Positions 15,770 through 24,190 of a stretch of DNA of 52,821 nt are shown here, one piece after another. Position 1 is the first letter of the stretch; each line of letters begins with the position of its first letter. The stretch comes from PNMQ01 sp964478775 (GTDB lineage: Bacteria > Pseudomonadota > Alphaproteobacteria > Paracaedibacterales > CAIOTO01): NCBI GenBank assembly GCA_964478775.1, contig CAYZJC010000008.1, positions 1 through 52,821 on the forward strand. The letters are read 5' to 3'. A program made the position numbers and the translations under genes. Under the pieces are notes generated by a model. The model was not told the origin of the DNA and made no database searches. It saw only the letters and a list, made by a program, of their open reading frames with translations.

Positions 15770-17323
15770 TTATTTAATAGACTCTTTCACCCAGCTGTGT
15801 GTCTTTTCATCAAATGTAAATAAATCTGGCAAACCATCAACATCATAGTAAGAGGCATACTTAATTTGAGGCTGCTGGGTAAATGAATATTCACGGTTAT
15901 AAATCATTTCTGTTGCAAAGTTTCGAATGGTTACATAAAAATGCTTTTTCTTGATGACCCTTGGCAAAACCTTAATGAGGTCATCCAGTTTAGTGATAGG
16001 CTCACCATCGAGATGGGTTAAAGCCACAAGACTTCTGCTGCTGCTTTGCCCGGTTGAGAGTGATGGTATCACGTCATAAAAGCTACCACCTGGTGAAATA
16101 TTGCTAATGAACACACCACGCGGAGCACCTGTTATTTGAACAATAGAATCATCATTTTCATAAAACACCGCTTGGCCAAAATGCACTAAACGACTGATCT
16201 TATAGGTAAATAAATCATAAGTCGGCACATGAACTGTTTGGGCTTTTCCATGGCGGATAATGTCAAACTTAACTTTCTTCTTATATTTTTCATGGGTTTT
16301 GTGTTCATTGACAAGCTTGTTGAGTTTGTAGAGTGAGGGACCAATGTCTTCATCATTAACCTTCACAATTAAATCACCAGGTTGTAGTAGCTGTGTAGCA
16401 GGAGAGTCCATCAAAACATTCGTAACCACAAGACCACGGTTAAAGGCCCCTTCAAACTTCTTTGCATATTCTTCAACGAAAGCGTGGTCTAAATTGTCAT
16501 ATCTTACCAAATCATCTAAGGAACGCATCGCAAACAATGCACCCGTTGCAAACCGTTTTGGCTTTTCACCTTTTAAAACGCATTGCAATGCATCTAAAGC
16601 ATAATCGATAGGCAACGCAAATGCGCTTGTTGACCCGTTCGATGCAAAAATCAAACCAATTACTAACCCATCTTGATTAATTACAGGTGAACCGCTGGCC
16701 CCACCTTGCGCATTTAAACTAATACGAAAACACTGACTGGGTAACATCTCCGTTGTATCATATGGGTTTGCAATACTTCCGGTTTGCATTGAAAAATGTT
16801 TGTTTTCATTTTTTCCAATTAAGGTTACAGGGTCACCTAATGCCACACTATTGGTTTTTGTCGGAATAGACTCAGGGATAGATGACAAATGCTTTGGGTC
16901 AGTTTGCAATAAAGCAAAGTCATGCCACGGGTCTACATAAATCAGCTTAGCTTCACATACTGTCCCATCATGTAATGTAATATCATAGTGATCAACAACA
17001 GCGTCTGGCTTGGCAACATGGGCATTTGTTAAAATAATTCCCTGTTCTTTGTGTAAGACAGAACCTGTTCCAAATGATGTTCCAGTTGAGGTATACGCTG
17101 CATTTGTCGCACGAATTTCAATGCTCACGACATACTTTTGCAAACTGAGATACAAATCTTTTTGCGAATGGTCAACCTCACACTTAGCAGGTGTTTTTTC
17201 TTGTGGAGCAATGTTTTCCTCTTTTTGCACAGCATTTTCCCCGGTTTCTCCACACAATGGATGAAGACCAAAAGCACAACATAGAAATAAAGCAAGGCCA
17301 GTTTTATAAATTAAGGATTTCAT
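15770..17323 (-). CDS. exported Do-like serine protease with PDZ-like regions
   Basis: A 517-residue protein with a signal peptide (MKSLIYKTGLALFLCCAFGL, cleavage near residue 25). The trypsin-like triad of the DegP class is seen: His102 in ILTNAHVAKPD, Asp135 in DPWHDFALLQTD and Ser210 in LNAQGGASGSPVINQDG. PDZ-like stretches follow at about 285-355 (LVVTNVLMDSPATQLLQPGD, LIVKVND) and 385-470 (GVFISNISPGGSF, LVALTHLDGEPI). The role is probably periplasmic quality control. It overlaps the upstream reductase by 4 nt (ATGA), so the two are coupled. Spacing to the symporter gene is 22 nt. Confidence 0.9.
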   Translation of the reverse strand: MKSLIYKTGLALFLCCAFGLHPLCGETGENAVQKEENIAPQEKTPAKCEVDHSQKDLYLSLQKYVVSIEIRATNAAYTSTGTSFGTGSVLHKEQGIILTNAHVAKPDAVVDHYDITLHDGTVCEAKLIYVDPWHDFALLQTDPKHLSSIPESIPTKTNSVALGDPVTLIGKNENKHFSMQTGSIANPYDTTEMLPSQCFRISLNAQGGASGSPVINQDGLVIGLIFASNGSTSAFALPIDYALDALQCVLKGEKPKRFATGALFAMRSLDDLVRYDNLDHAFVEEYAKKFEGAFNRGLVVTNVLMDSPATQLLQPGDLIVKVNDEDIGPSLYKLNKLVNEHKTHEKYKKKVKFDIIRHGKAQTVHVPTYDLFTYKISRLVHFGQAVFYENDDSIVQITGAPRGVFISNISPGGSFYDVIPSLSTGQSSSRSLVALTHLDGEPITKLDDLIKVLPRVIKKKHFYVTIRNFATEMIYNREYSFTQQPQIKYASYYDVDGLPDLFTFDEKTHSWVKESIK

Positions 17324-18351
17324 GCGGCTTTTTCTCCTGGCACGCCTTTTGTCGTTGAATATTCAAAATGCACGACCTCATTTGGGTTCAATAACTGACG
17401 AATAGCATGGGCTGCCTGCGCTGCTTCTGCAAACCCTGTCAAAATTAATTTTTGTTTATGCGCATATGTTGCCACATCGCCAATTGCAAAGATACCAATT
17501 GTTGACGTTTCAGCTGTCAGCGGATTAATTGTAATACAACTTTTATCCATTGCTAAGCCCCATTGTGCAATAGGGCCCAAATTCATCGACAAACCAAAGA
17601 AAGGCAGCAAGTAGTCTGCTTCCAGGTCTTGCATCTGGCCTTCTAATGAGGAAACCGTCACATGGGTCAGCTGGCCATTATCCCCCTTGAGTCCTGCTAA
17701 TTGGTAAGGCACCACTAAATTAATCTTACCGTCATCCGCAAGGGCCTTTAAACGTGCCTCGCTTTCAGGGGCTGCTTTAAATTTTGCACGCCTGTGAACA
17801 AGGCTCACTGACTTTGCAAGCTCACTTAAAGATAAGGCCCAATCAACCGCAGAGTCACCCCCACCTGCAATCACAATGTTTTTATCTTTGTAGGTTTGCC
17901 TTGTTTTCACACAATAGTGAATAGAATTGCCTTCATAATTTTCCAACCCTTCAAGCGGAGGTTTATTTGGGCCAAAAGCCCCTACCCCAGCTGCAATAAT
18001 AATTGCTTTACAGTGCACAGTGGTTCCCTTACATGAAACAACTTCAAAACGATAAGACGTTTCGTCTACCATTTTAAGTTCTGTAATTTTTACAACTTGC
18101 TGAGATAAATGATACACAGGGTTAAACGGCTTGGCTTGATTTGTTAAATTTATAATCAAGTCTTCCCCACTGATACTGGGGTGCGCAGGAATATCATATA
18201 TAGGCTTTTCAGGATACAGTGCCGCACACTGCCCCCCTATAATATCTAAAGTGTCAAACACATGGCATTGCATACGATTCATGCCACATTCAAAAACAGA
18301 AAACAAACCAACTGGGCCTGCACCAACAATAACAACATCTGTTTGAAGCAT
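17320..18351 (-). CDS. ferredoxin/flavodoxin--NADP reductase, thioredoxin-reductase-like type
   Basis: A 343-residue flavoprotein with an FAD site VVIVGAGPVGLFSVFECGM at the N-terminus. The NADPH site is IVIAGGGDSAVDWALSLSEL near the middle and the second FAD motif GIFAIGDVATYA is near the end. It lacks the redox CxxC pair of true thioredoxin reductase. This points to the YumC-type ferredoxin-NADP reductase common in alphaproteobacteria and Firmicutes, which supplies reduced ferredoxin. It is the first gene of the five-gene minus-strand run and overlaps the protease start by 4 nt. Confidence 0.92.
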   Translation of the reverse strand: MLQTDVVIVGAGPVGLFSVFECGMNRMQCHVFDTLDIIGGQCAALYPEKPIYDIPAHPSISGEDLIINLTNQAKPFNPVYHLSQQVVKITELKMVDETSYRFEVVSCKGTTVHCKAIIIAAGVGAFGPNKPPLEGLENYEGNSIHYCVKTRQTYKDKNIVIAGGGDSAVDWALSLSELAKSVSLVHRRAKFKAAPESEARLKALADDGKINLVVPYQLAGLKGDNGQLTHVTVSSLEGQMQDLEADYLLPFFGLSMNLGPIAQWGLAMDKSCITINPLTAETSTIGIFAIGDVATYAHKQKLILTGFAEAAQAAHAIRQLLNPNEVVHFEYSTTKGVPGEKAA

Positions 18352-18376
18352 TATAATTTTCCCACATAAATAATTT

Positions 18377-18427
18377 AGAGCTTACACTTATGTAGCAGAA
18401 TCTTTAGCAGAAGTAAAGTGGGAGGAA
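18377..18427. repeat. dispersed repeat, copy A
   Basis: About 51 bases containing TAGCAGAATCTTTAGCAGAA and GTAAAGTGGGAGG are nearly identical to copy B at 19815-19866. CACTTATG and AGTAAAGTG near its ends can partly pair, so it may form a hairpin. The two copies bracket the secreted J-domain gene. Confidence 0.7.
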
Positions 18428-18464
18428 AAACAGGGCGAGGAAAAAGTATTGCGTCATTAAATAC

Positions 18465-18520
18465 AATTAGCCTTTATCGCTCTTACAAGCAAAGCTTGTG
18501 TCAAACAATAAAGGCTAATT
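18465..18520. terminator. nested inverted repeat, likely bidirectional terminator
   Basis: A perfect 13-bp inverted repeat AATTAGCCTTTAT/ATAAAGGCTAATT (18465-18477 and 18508-18520) encloses a second hairpin ACAAGC-AAA-GCTTGT (18485-18499). It lies just past the stop of the J-domain gene. The tail on the minus strand is not a clean T run, so a mobile hairpin element or an RNA structure is also possible. Confidence 0.6.
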
Positions 18521-18538
18521 TGCAAGGTGTCCTTAATT

Positions 18539-19685
18539 TTATTTCGGACTCCTTCTAAACTCTTCCTCAGTCAAATTGTTAACCCATTCCTGCCAGTCTT
18601 TAAGTGTTTGAAAAGCAACTGGGTCCCCACCTTTATCTGGATGGGCATACAGAGAAAACCTTCTAAAATGCGTATTAAAACTGTCTTTTAGTGCTTGAAG
18701 AGATGTTGTCTGAATCACACTTCTTCCATACGCGTCTCGTAAACCAGCCACACTAAAATCTAAACCGCTGACTTTGGCGTCTGCAGGCATAGCACTACTT
18801 CGAGAGTCGTTTTTCAACCCACCTAATGGCACAACTGCCCGGCTGTTCCCCACTTCACGTTTTGCTGCTTGATATTGTCTATCATACATAGAGCTGAGGG
18901 AATTATAGCCCATTTTGGCTTCTGCTTCAAAACTCACCAATCCTTCGTGTAGTCGTACACGATCTTGCGCCGATAAATTTCCACGAAGTCGTTCAACATA
19001 AGCTTGCTGCACTCTATTTAGACTGATATCACCACCATCAATACTAAAGATATTACCCCTTGCATGCTCATTATTAAATGCCTTCTGTGCAAGATACAAT
19101 GCTTTNNNNNNNNNNNNNNNNNNNNNNNNNNNNNNNNNNNNNNNNNNNNNNNNNNNNNNNNNNNNNNNNNNNNNNNNNNNNNNNNNNNNNNNNNNNNNNN
19201 NNNNNCAATTCCTCTGGGTCAGTTACTGTTTTAGCTTTCTTACCATAAGCGTTATAGACACTTAGAATACTGATATCACCACCATCAATACTATATAAAT
19301 TACCCCTTGCATGCTCATTATTAAATGCCTTCTGTGCAAGATACAATGCTTTCAATTCCTCTGGGTCAGTTACTGTTTTAGCTTTCTTACCATAAGCGTT
19401 ATAGACATCACTCGCAGAAAGCTGCTCATATGGATCAGTTCTTCCTTTTTCGCGTACTTGCTTTTGCAAGACGTACAATTCTCTTAACTGATCGGGATTA
19501 CCACTTTGAGATTGCGCTGCGCTTTGTAAACGTGAATGACAATCACGCGCATTGCTTGTTGATTGCCCATCTATAAATTTGCGTGCTTGTGTTCGCGGAC
19601 TCTCACCGCCCATTGCAACTGCTATTGTATGGTTGCTAATCATCGCACCACTCATTAATAATACTTGGAACAGTTTTCGCATCAT
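18539..19685 (-). CDS. exported J-domain protein with 49-residue tandem repeats (gap inside)
   Basis: Starting at ATG 19685, behind AAGAGG, the protein has a signal peptide (MRKLFQVLLMSGAMISNH, Ala-rich end). A helical region and 49-residue repeats follow, of the form VYNAYGKKAKTVTDPEEL then LYLAQKAFNNEHARGN then YSIDGGDI. A more diverged unit flanks them on each side. The C-terminus (last ~70 residues) is a J-domain-like segment, LKDSFNTHFRRFSLYAHPDKGGDP, with an intact HPD motif. A 100-N gap (19106-19205) sits at a repeat junction, and removing it restores one frame of 348 codons. J-domains stimulate Hsp70 ATPase. Export suggests a periplasmic or host target, which is inference. Confidence 0.75.
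19054..19410 (-). repeat. 147-bp tandem coding repeat interrupted by N gap
   Basis: Matching bases recur 147 bp apart (for example GCTTTCTTACCATAAGCGTT at 19234 and 19381). On the other side of the gap the offset is 247, which is 147 plus the 100 N bases. The flanks of the gap join exactly as they do inside an intact unit (ATACAATGCTTT then CAATTCCTC). The true copy number is unknown: the gap may hide further whole units or nothing. Confidence 0.88.
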
Positions 19686-20125
19686 CGCCTCTTGAAATAT
19701 AAGTTTATAATACAAAAATAAACCAAAAATATTAACAAATAATTAAATTTCGAAAAAATTCTAAAAAAGTTTGCATATTGCACAAACATTAAAATAGTAT
19801 TATCACCGCCAACTAGAGCGTGCACTTATTAGCAGAATCTTTAACAGAAATAAAGTGGGAGAGGAAATTTCAGCTCCCGCTGAACATAAATGGATTGCTC
19901 CCCTAAAGTATCCTCCTTATCGGGAAAAACGCACTCCTTACGCGTAAAATAACCAACTTTTTACATATTCTACGAAGAATGTTTTATTATTTACTCCCAA
20001 AACCAATCCTACCTTAGCTTTGCAAAACTAGCGAGAATTTCTACGACCTCTTAAAAAGAGCTTCCCATTTACCACAAGACTATGTTATGATTTCTTAAGT
20101 TTTTGATGAAAGTTGAGAAAAGATT
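19686..20125. other. gene-free stretch between J-domain gene and rpmH
   Basis: A 440-base divergent intergenic region, AT-rich, containing repeat copy B (19815-19866). It must hold promoters for the minus-strand J-domain gene and for rpmH, but no confident -35/-10 pair was found. No DnaA-box cluster is seen, so there is no sign of oriC despite the rpmH neighbourhood. Confidence 0.6.
19815..19890. repeat. dispersed repeat, copy B (longer)
   Basis: The first 52 bases match copy A (AGCAGAATCTTTAACAGAAA, TAAAGTGGGAG). The last 20, CAGCTCCCGCTGAACATAAA, match the copy at 5722-5742. It therefore links the three partial copies into one family. Confidence 0.68.
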
Positions 20126-20260
20126 ATGAAACGTACATATCAACCTAGTAAATTGGTTCGTAAACGTCGTCATGGATTCAGGTCAAGAATGGCAACTGTT
20201 GGTGGACGCGCGGTTATTAATCGTCGTCGTGCACAAGGTCGCAAACGCTTGTCTGCTTAA
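20126..20260 (+). CDS. rpmH: 50S ribosomal protein L34
   Basis: A 44-residue, highly basic large-subunit protein, shorter than most ORF cut-offs. It starts MKRTYQPSKLVRKRRHGF, continues RMATVGGRAVINRRRAQG and ends RKRLSA, matching L34 over its whole length. A purine-rich AGAAAAGA precedes the ATG. rnpA follows 91 nt downstream on the same strand, the near-universal rpmH-rnpA order. Confidence 0.98.
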   Translation: MKRTYQPSKLVRKRRHGFRSRMATVGGRAVINRRRAQGRKRLSA

Positions 20261-20351
20261 GACGTTACAAGTTTTTAAATGTGTTATTGTATTCAGTGAC
20301 ACATTTTTTTACTTTCATGCATTTCATGAAATTATTACAAAAGCAAATCAC

Positions 20352-20759
20352 ATGATACCAGTTCTCAAAAAACGTCGTGAGTTTCTTAGTGTTGCACAGC
20401 ACAAACAAATGACAAAGGCGAAAAATGTATGGGTTCAAATACAGCCTACGGCTTCTTTTGAAAATGCCCCTCAATCAATCGACACCTCTCCTATTCGTTT
20501 TGGATTTACAGCTAGTAAAAAAGTTGGCAATGCAGTCAAACGCAATAGGGCTAAACGTCGTTTGCGTGAAATTGCAAGACTTGACTTACTACCCTATTTA
20601 TTAAATAAAAACATATCTGCAAACTTTGTTTGCATAGCCCTGCAAAGTACTGCGACATGTCCGATTGAGGACTTAAAGCGTGACATGCTCTATAGTATTA
20701 AACGCAATATCAAACAAATTTGTGCCATACCGCAAAGCACTACTACCAGCATCAGCTAA
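20352..20759 (+). CDS. rnpA: ribonuclease P protein component
   Basis: The protein cofactor of RNase P, which trims tRNA 5' leaders. ATG 20352 gives 135 residues beginning MIPVLKKRREFLSVAQHKQM, a typical RnpA start. The RNA-binding RNR motif is seen in VGNAVKRNRAKRRLREIARL, preceded by IRFGFTASKKVGNA. The open frame extends further upstream into rpmH, but that part is a shadow. yidD begins 40 nt downstream. Confidence 0.95.
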   Translation: MIPVLKKRREFLSVAQHKQMTKAKNVWVQIQPTASFENAPQSIDTSPIRFGFTASKKVGNAVKRNRAKRRLREIARLDLLPYLLNKNISANFVCIALQSTATCPIEDLKRDMLYSIKRNIKQICAIPQSTTTSIS

Positions 20760-20799
20760 GCCACCTTCTCTACAAAAACCTTAGTAAAGCGAATTTAAT

Positions 20800-21093
20800 A
20801 TGAAACAATTGTTGATTACTCTTATTCATGGTTACCGTCTTATGATATCTCCGCTCCTAGGCCCTAGGTGTAGATTTTACCCGACGTGTTCACAATATGC
20901 TATCTCAGCCCTTGAAATTCACGGACTTGCGAAAGGTTTATGGTTAATTTGCAAGCGCTTACTACGCTGTCATCCCTTCGAAGATTTTTCAAAACATATT
21001 GGCGCAACAAGTGGGCACGACCCCGTACCATTAAAGGCCCCCACTACAATTGCAAATTCAGCCCCCTTACAACAAAAAACGAAAAGGGCTTAA
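20800..21093 (+). CDS. yidD: membrane protein insertion efficiency factor YidD
   Basis: A 97-residue membrane-associated protein that assists YidC in other bacteria. The family core is LIHGYRLMISPLLGPRCRFY, PTCSQYAISALEIHG and LLRCHPFE with its conserved cysteines. The C-terminal 30 residues are polar and variable. In most genomes yidC is next, but here a convergent secreted-protein gene follows, so the rpmH-rnpA-yidD-yidC order is cut after yidD. Confidence 0.95.
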   Translation: MKQLLITLIHGYRLMISPLLGPRCRFYPTCSQYAISALEIHGLAKGLWLICKRLLRCHPFEDFSKHIGATSGHDPVPLKAPTTIANSAPLQQKTKRA

Positions 21094-21163
21094 GCTCAAT
21101 TGACAGCCCTTGAAGCTGCCACTCTTTAATGGGCGAAACATAATCTTCCACACTTAAATGAGC

Positions 21164-21193
21164 AAAATAAAAAATGGCCCACTTTAGGGCCAT
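21164..21193 (-). terminator. intrinsic terminator downstream of the 412-residue secreted-protein gene
   Basis: On the minus strand the 7-bp stem ATGGCCC/GGGCCAT with loop TAAAGT is followed by TTTTTTATTTT. It lies 40 bases past the stop at 21233 and may also stop transcripts coming from yidD. Confidence 0.85.
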
Positions 21194-21232
21194 CTCTTTA
21201 TTAATCCATCAGTTGAAAAGAAGAACGTTAAA

Positions 21233-22471
21233 CTAACGTTTACAAACTTTTGGATTATACCCAAATGAGCTTTGTTCAGCAACCCATGCATCTGCAGCTT
21301 CATTACTCAAAGGGCTTAAAATGAGTTCAGCTATTTTCTGTGGTTGGTTTGCGCGCTGAACAATGACATTATAATGGAAATTAACGCCTAACCCATTGAA
21401 TTTCAAACAATCATCATAATGGTCATAAGATTTACGCACAGGTGTCAACGCTTCATTTTGCCAAAACTTTGCAGGCATTCCACGTGTTGCTGCACAAAAA
21501 CCCATATAATTTGCAACCTTCCATAAATACCCTTGCACATCCATATAAACACTGTCATTGTTTTCAGATATATATTTATGCAATTCTTTTAAACTTGCAC
21601 GAATTGGCTGGATGGTTCGAAGACCTTCGTCTGTATTCTGCGGTGCAACATCTTCACACATTTCTGGTTGGAACACCCCAACGAAAGCATCCCCTCTATT
21701 CACAGGCGCAAGTTGTACAGGCACAAAACCAGTTGACTGGTCACTGATAACCATACTTCCAATCAAGTCACCCAAATCAAAGCCGGGCCTACCAGGTAAA
21801 AAAGCTGGGTTTTGTGATGAAAATGGATTATAACATGTTGTTTGTATTTCATTTGCTGAAATATCACCTTGATTCACTAAGTGTTGACGCAACATCTCAA
21901 TCATTTCCGATCGATTAGGAAACTGTGTGCCGCCCACGATAATTTTTGATATATGGCTCAGCTCACTTCGCACTGCATTCTGTTCTGGCCTAAAAAGCGA
22001 GTCTTGTTGTTCACTTAACATCCATTTTACCATCTCAATATTTCCATTGAATACCAACAGGTTAAATGCGTCCGTAACCGTACCTTCTCTCCAGCTTTCA
22101 TCACACATCAGGACAACTTGCTTAAATCCAACTATATTGTTTTCACAAAGCAATTTAGCAGCACCCATTTTTAGCGCATAATCATCCTTCTTATATGCAG
22201 GGTGATTAAGCAATGTATTCAAAGCCACTTGATAATTATTTTCTATATACCCAATAAGTGTTTCAACCTTTTCTCGTGGACGGCAAGACTGGGTGAGCAC
22301 ATATTCCCTACCACTATTAAGGCTATTTACAATACAAACCTCACGTTCACTCATTACGTAGTCTGCTGACACGTTAGCAAGAGGCGTATCGCCCGCAGTT
22401 TTTCCCTCCAAAAATTCACTTGCATGGACAAATGAAATAGAACACATTAAACCTAAAAATAATTTTTTCAT
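21233..22471 (-). CDS. exported protein of unknown function, paralogue 1
   Basis: A 412-residue protein not matched to any known family. It begins with a signal peptide (MKKLFLGLMCSISFVHA, cleavage near residue 17). The middle has ankyrin-like helical text (FNGNIEMVKWMLSEQQDSLF). The C-terminal 120 residues include VYMDVQGYLWKVANYMGFCA, ATRGMPAKFWQNEALTPVRK, GVNFHYNVIVQ and AELILSPLSNEAADAW. The same blocks occur in the next gene upstream (22551-23648), so the pair arose by tandem duplication. GAGGG lies 11 bases before the start. A terminator at 21164-21193 ends the unit. A host-directed or periplasmic role is possible but not shown. Confidence 0.8.
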   Translation of the reverse strand: MKKLFLGLMCSISFVHASEFLEGKTAGDTPLANVSADYVMSEREVCIVNSLNSGREYVLTQSCRPREKVETLIGYIENNYQVALNTLLNHPAYKKDDYALKMGAAKLLCENNIVGFKQVVLMCDESWREGTVTDAFNLLVFNGNIEMVKWMLSEQQDSLFRPEQNAVRSELSHISKIIVGGTQFPNRSEMIEMLRQHLVNQGDISANEIQTTCYNPFSSQNPAFLPGRPGFDLGDLIGSMVISDQSTGFVPVQLAPVNRGDAFVGVFQPEMCEDVAPQNTDEGLRTIQPIRASLKELHKYISENNDSVYMDVQGYLWKVANYMGFCAATRGMPAKFWQNEALTPVRKSYDHYDDCLKFNGLGVNFHYNVIVQRANQPQKIAELILSPLSNEAADAWVAEQSSFGYNPKVCKR

Positions 22472-22550
22472 AAAATAAAACCCTCTCTTGTTACTTTAAA
22501 TACACTTATACAGACAATTTCAAATATTGTCAACTCTTAAACTTTTTTTA

Positions 22551-23648
22551 TTAATATATATTTGGAAACCAGCCTAGAGATGCACGCTCTTTAATTATTT
22601 CTACTGCCGATTCATTACTTAATGGGCTTAAAATAAGTTCACAACTTTTTTCACCTTCATGTTTCTTTTTTACACTCAAGTGGTAGTGAAAATTAACCCC
22701 GCAGTTATTAATTGCGTAACACCCTTCATCTTCACCATATGATTTACGAAAAGGTACTAAGACATCATTTTGCCAATACTTTAACGAGACTCCCCTGGTC
22801 GAAGCTAACAATGCCTTATAATTTACAACCTGCCACAGTTTGCCTTGGCAATCCATAAAGCAAGCCTCTTCCTGTTCAGATAAAAATCTATAAACTTCCT
22901 TCAATGTTGCCAATGGTGGTTGACTTGCCATAAGCTGTTCATCAACATTCAATGGGGGCGTATCCTTGCATTCATCAACTTTATTAGCCCCAACATATAC
23001 AAGGTTATTCTCTTTCGTTGACCCCACTTTCAACTGAAAATGACAAACATCTTCCCCTTGCGCTAATAAATAATCACGAAGTATTGTAAACAAGTGTAAA
23101 TGATCTGCTAAATCCCCCTCGTCAGAGAGCCGCACTTGATGTTTTAATTCAGACCTTACCCATTTTATATCTGGTTTAAAAACAGTCCCCTCAGATTCAT
23201 TTAACATCCACGCTAGCGTTGGAAAGTCTTGCGCATACACGACGCAACCAAAGGCCCATCTTACAACATCTCTTTGATAAGGTGCGTCACACAAATACAC
23301 AGCTTGCTTATAAGCCTTTAAATTTCCAGCACGCAAGAATGCGGCAGCCCCTTCTTTTAGCTCATAAGGGTCTTTTTCAAGGAATGAAAGCTGCATCAAA
23401 AGACTAAGCGCTGTTTGGTACTCATTTTCAATGCAAGATAACGCCAGCCTTGTTGACTCTGCCTTCTTTTTATAACCGCTTAAGGTAGAAATGTAAAACT
23501 TTCCACTGTGCATTTCTGCAATCAATGCTTCTTCTTTTTGGCTAATATGACAGACTACAGACCTTTGACTTGTTACATATTCACTTAAACTTTCACTTGC
23601 ATGTGCCAGTGAAGCAACACTTATCAAATTTAATAATATTCTTTTCAT
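22551..23648 (-). CDS. exported protein of unknown function, paralogue 2
   Basis: A 365-residue homologue of the downstream gene. It has a signal peptide (MKRILLNLISVASLAHA), ankyrin-like helices (VVYAQDFPTLAWMLNESEGT) and the shared C-terminal module: CFMDCQGKLWQVVNYKALLA, STRGVSLKYWQNDVLVPFRK, CGVNFHYHLSVK and CELILSPLSNESAVEI. It is shorter than its partner, chiefly in the linker before the shared module. It lies 79 nt upstream of the paralogue, so the two may share a transcript. The family was not recognised. Confidence 0.8.
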   Translation of the reverse strand: MKRILLNLISVASLAHASESLSEYVTSQRSVVCHISQKEEALIAEMHSGKFYISTLSGYKKKAESTRLALSCIENEYQTALSLLMQLSFLEKDPYELKEGAAAFLRAGNLKAYKQAVYLCDAPYQRDVVRWAFGCVVYAQDFPTLAWMLNESEGTVFKPDIKWVRSELKHQVRLSDEGDLADHLHLFTILRDYLLAQGEDVCHFQLKVGSTKENNLVYVGANKVDECKDTPPLNVDEQLMASQPPLATLKEVYRFLSEQEEACFMDCQGKLWQVVNYKALLASTRGVSLKYWQNDVLVPFRKSYGEDEGCYAINNCGVNFHYHLSVKKKHEGEKSCELILSPLSNESAVEIIKERASLGWFPNIY

Positions 23649-23729
23649 GACTTATAAATTTTACCCAACAACCATACAACATATATAGTCATCATCTTGT
23701 AAAAATCAAGGGGTAATTTTCTATGTATT

Positions 23730-24050
23730 CTAATTTAAATCGTTGTTTGAATCTATATGTGTAAAATCCAAACCATCCTTGATCTCATCTTTCCATGTTC
23801 TTTGATGGGGAATACTGGGTTCTGTTTCAGTTGTGCCCTTTAAACGCTCAAGATGTTCTTTTGGCAAAGGGTTATTATAACAGACGACATCACCCAATGT
23901 CCTATAACAATACATGGGATCTTGTTCCTCAAAGCGTTCACTTTTCGCCCAATCGCGGCTTAAGATTTCTTGAGAATTTTGACGATACGCACTAAACGGA
24001 TTACATCCGCCAAGTATCAGCGCAATAAATATAAGAGAGGTAACTTTCAT
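23730..24050 (-). CDS. small conserved lipoprotein
   Basis: A 106-residue protein with a clear lipoprotein signal: MKVTSLIFIALILGGC, lipobox ILGGC with the modified cysteine at position 16. The mature part contains MYCYRTLGDVVCYNNPLPKE, a pattern recalling short lipoproteins of alphaproteobacteria (CYRTLxxxDCY). Its role is unknown. It would be processed by the Lnt encoded at 7485-9017. It stands alone on the minus strand, 81 nt ahead of the paralogue pair. Confidence 0.75.
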   Translation of the reverse strand: MKVTSLIFIALILGGCNPFSAYRQNSQEILSRDWAKSERFEEQDPMYCYRTLGDVVCYNNPLPKEHLERLKGTTETEPSIPHQRTWKDEIKDGLDFTHIDSNNDLN

Positions 24051-24190
24051 ACCTCTAAACTATCAAACAAAAATTAACAAATGTTTAATTAAACTAAGTC
24101 AATTATTGAAGCGCAACGGACAACCTATCATAAAGGGGATCTGCCAAAACAATTAACAAATCCCCCCATACTTACAGTCTATAAATTAAT

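Noticed and set aside
19054..19410. CRISPR-like array in the 147-bp repeats
   Set aside because: Units are coding, contiguous and without spacers.
19686..20125. Replication origin next to rpmH
   Set aside because: No dnaA gene and no cluster of DnaA boxes or AT-rich 13-mers were found in this stretch.
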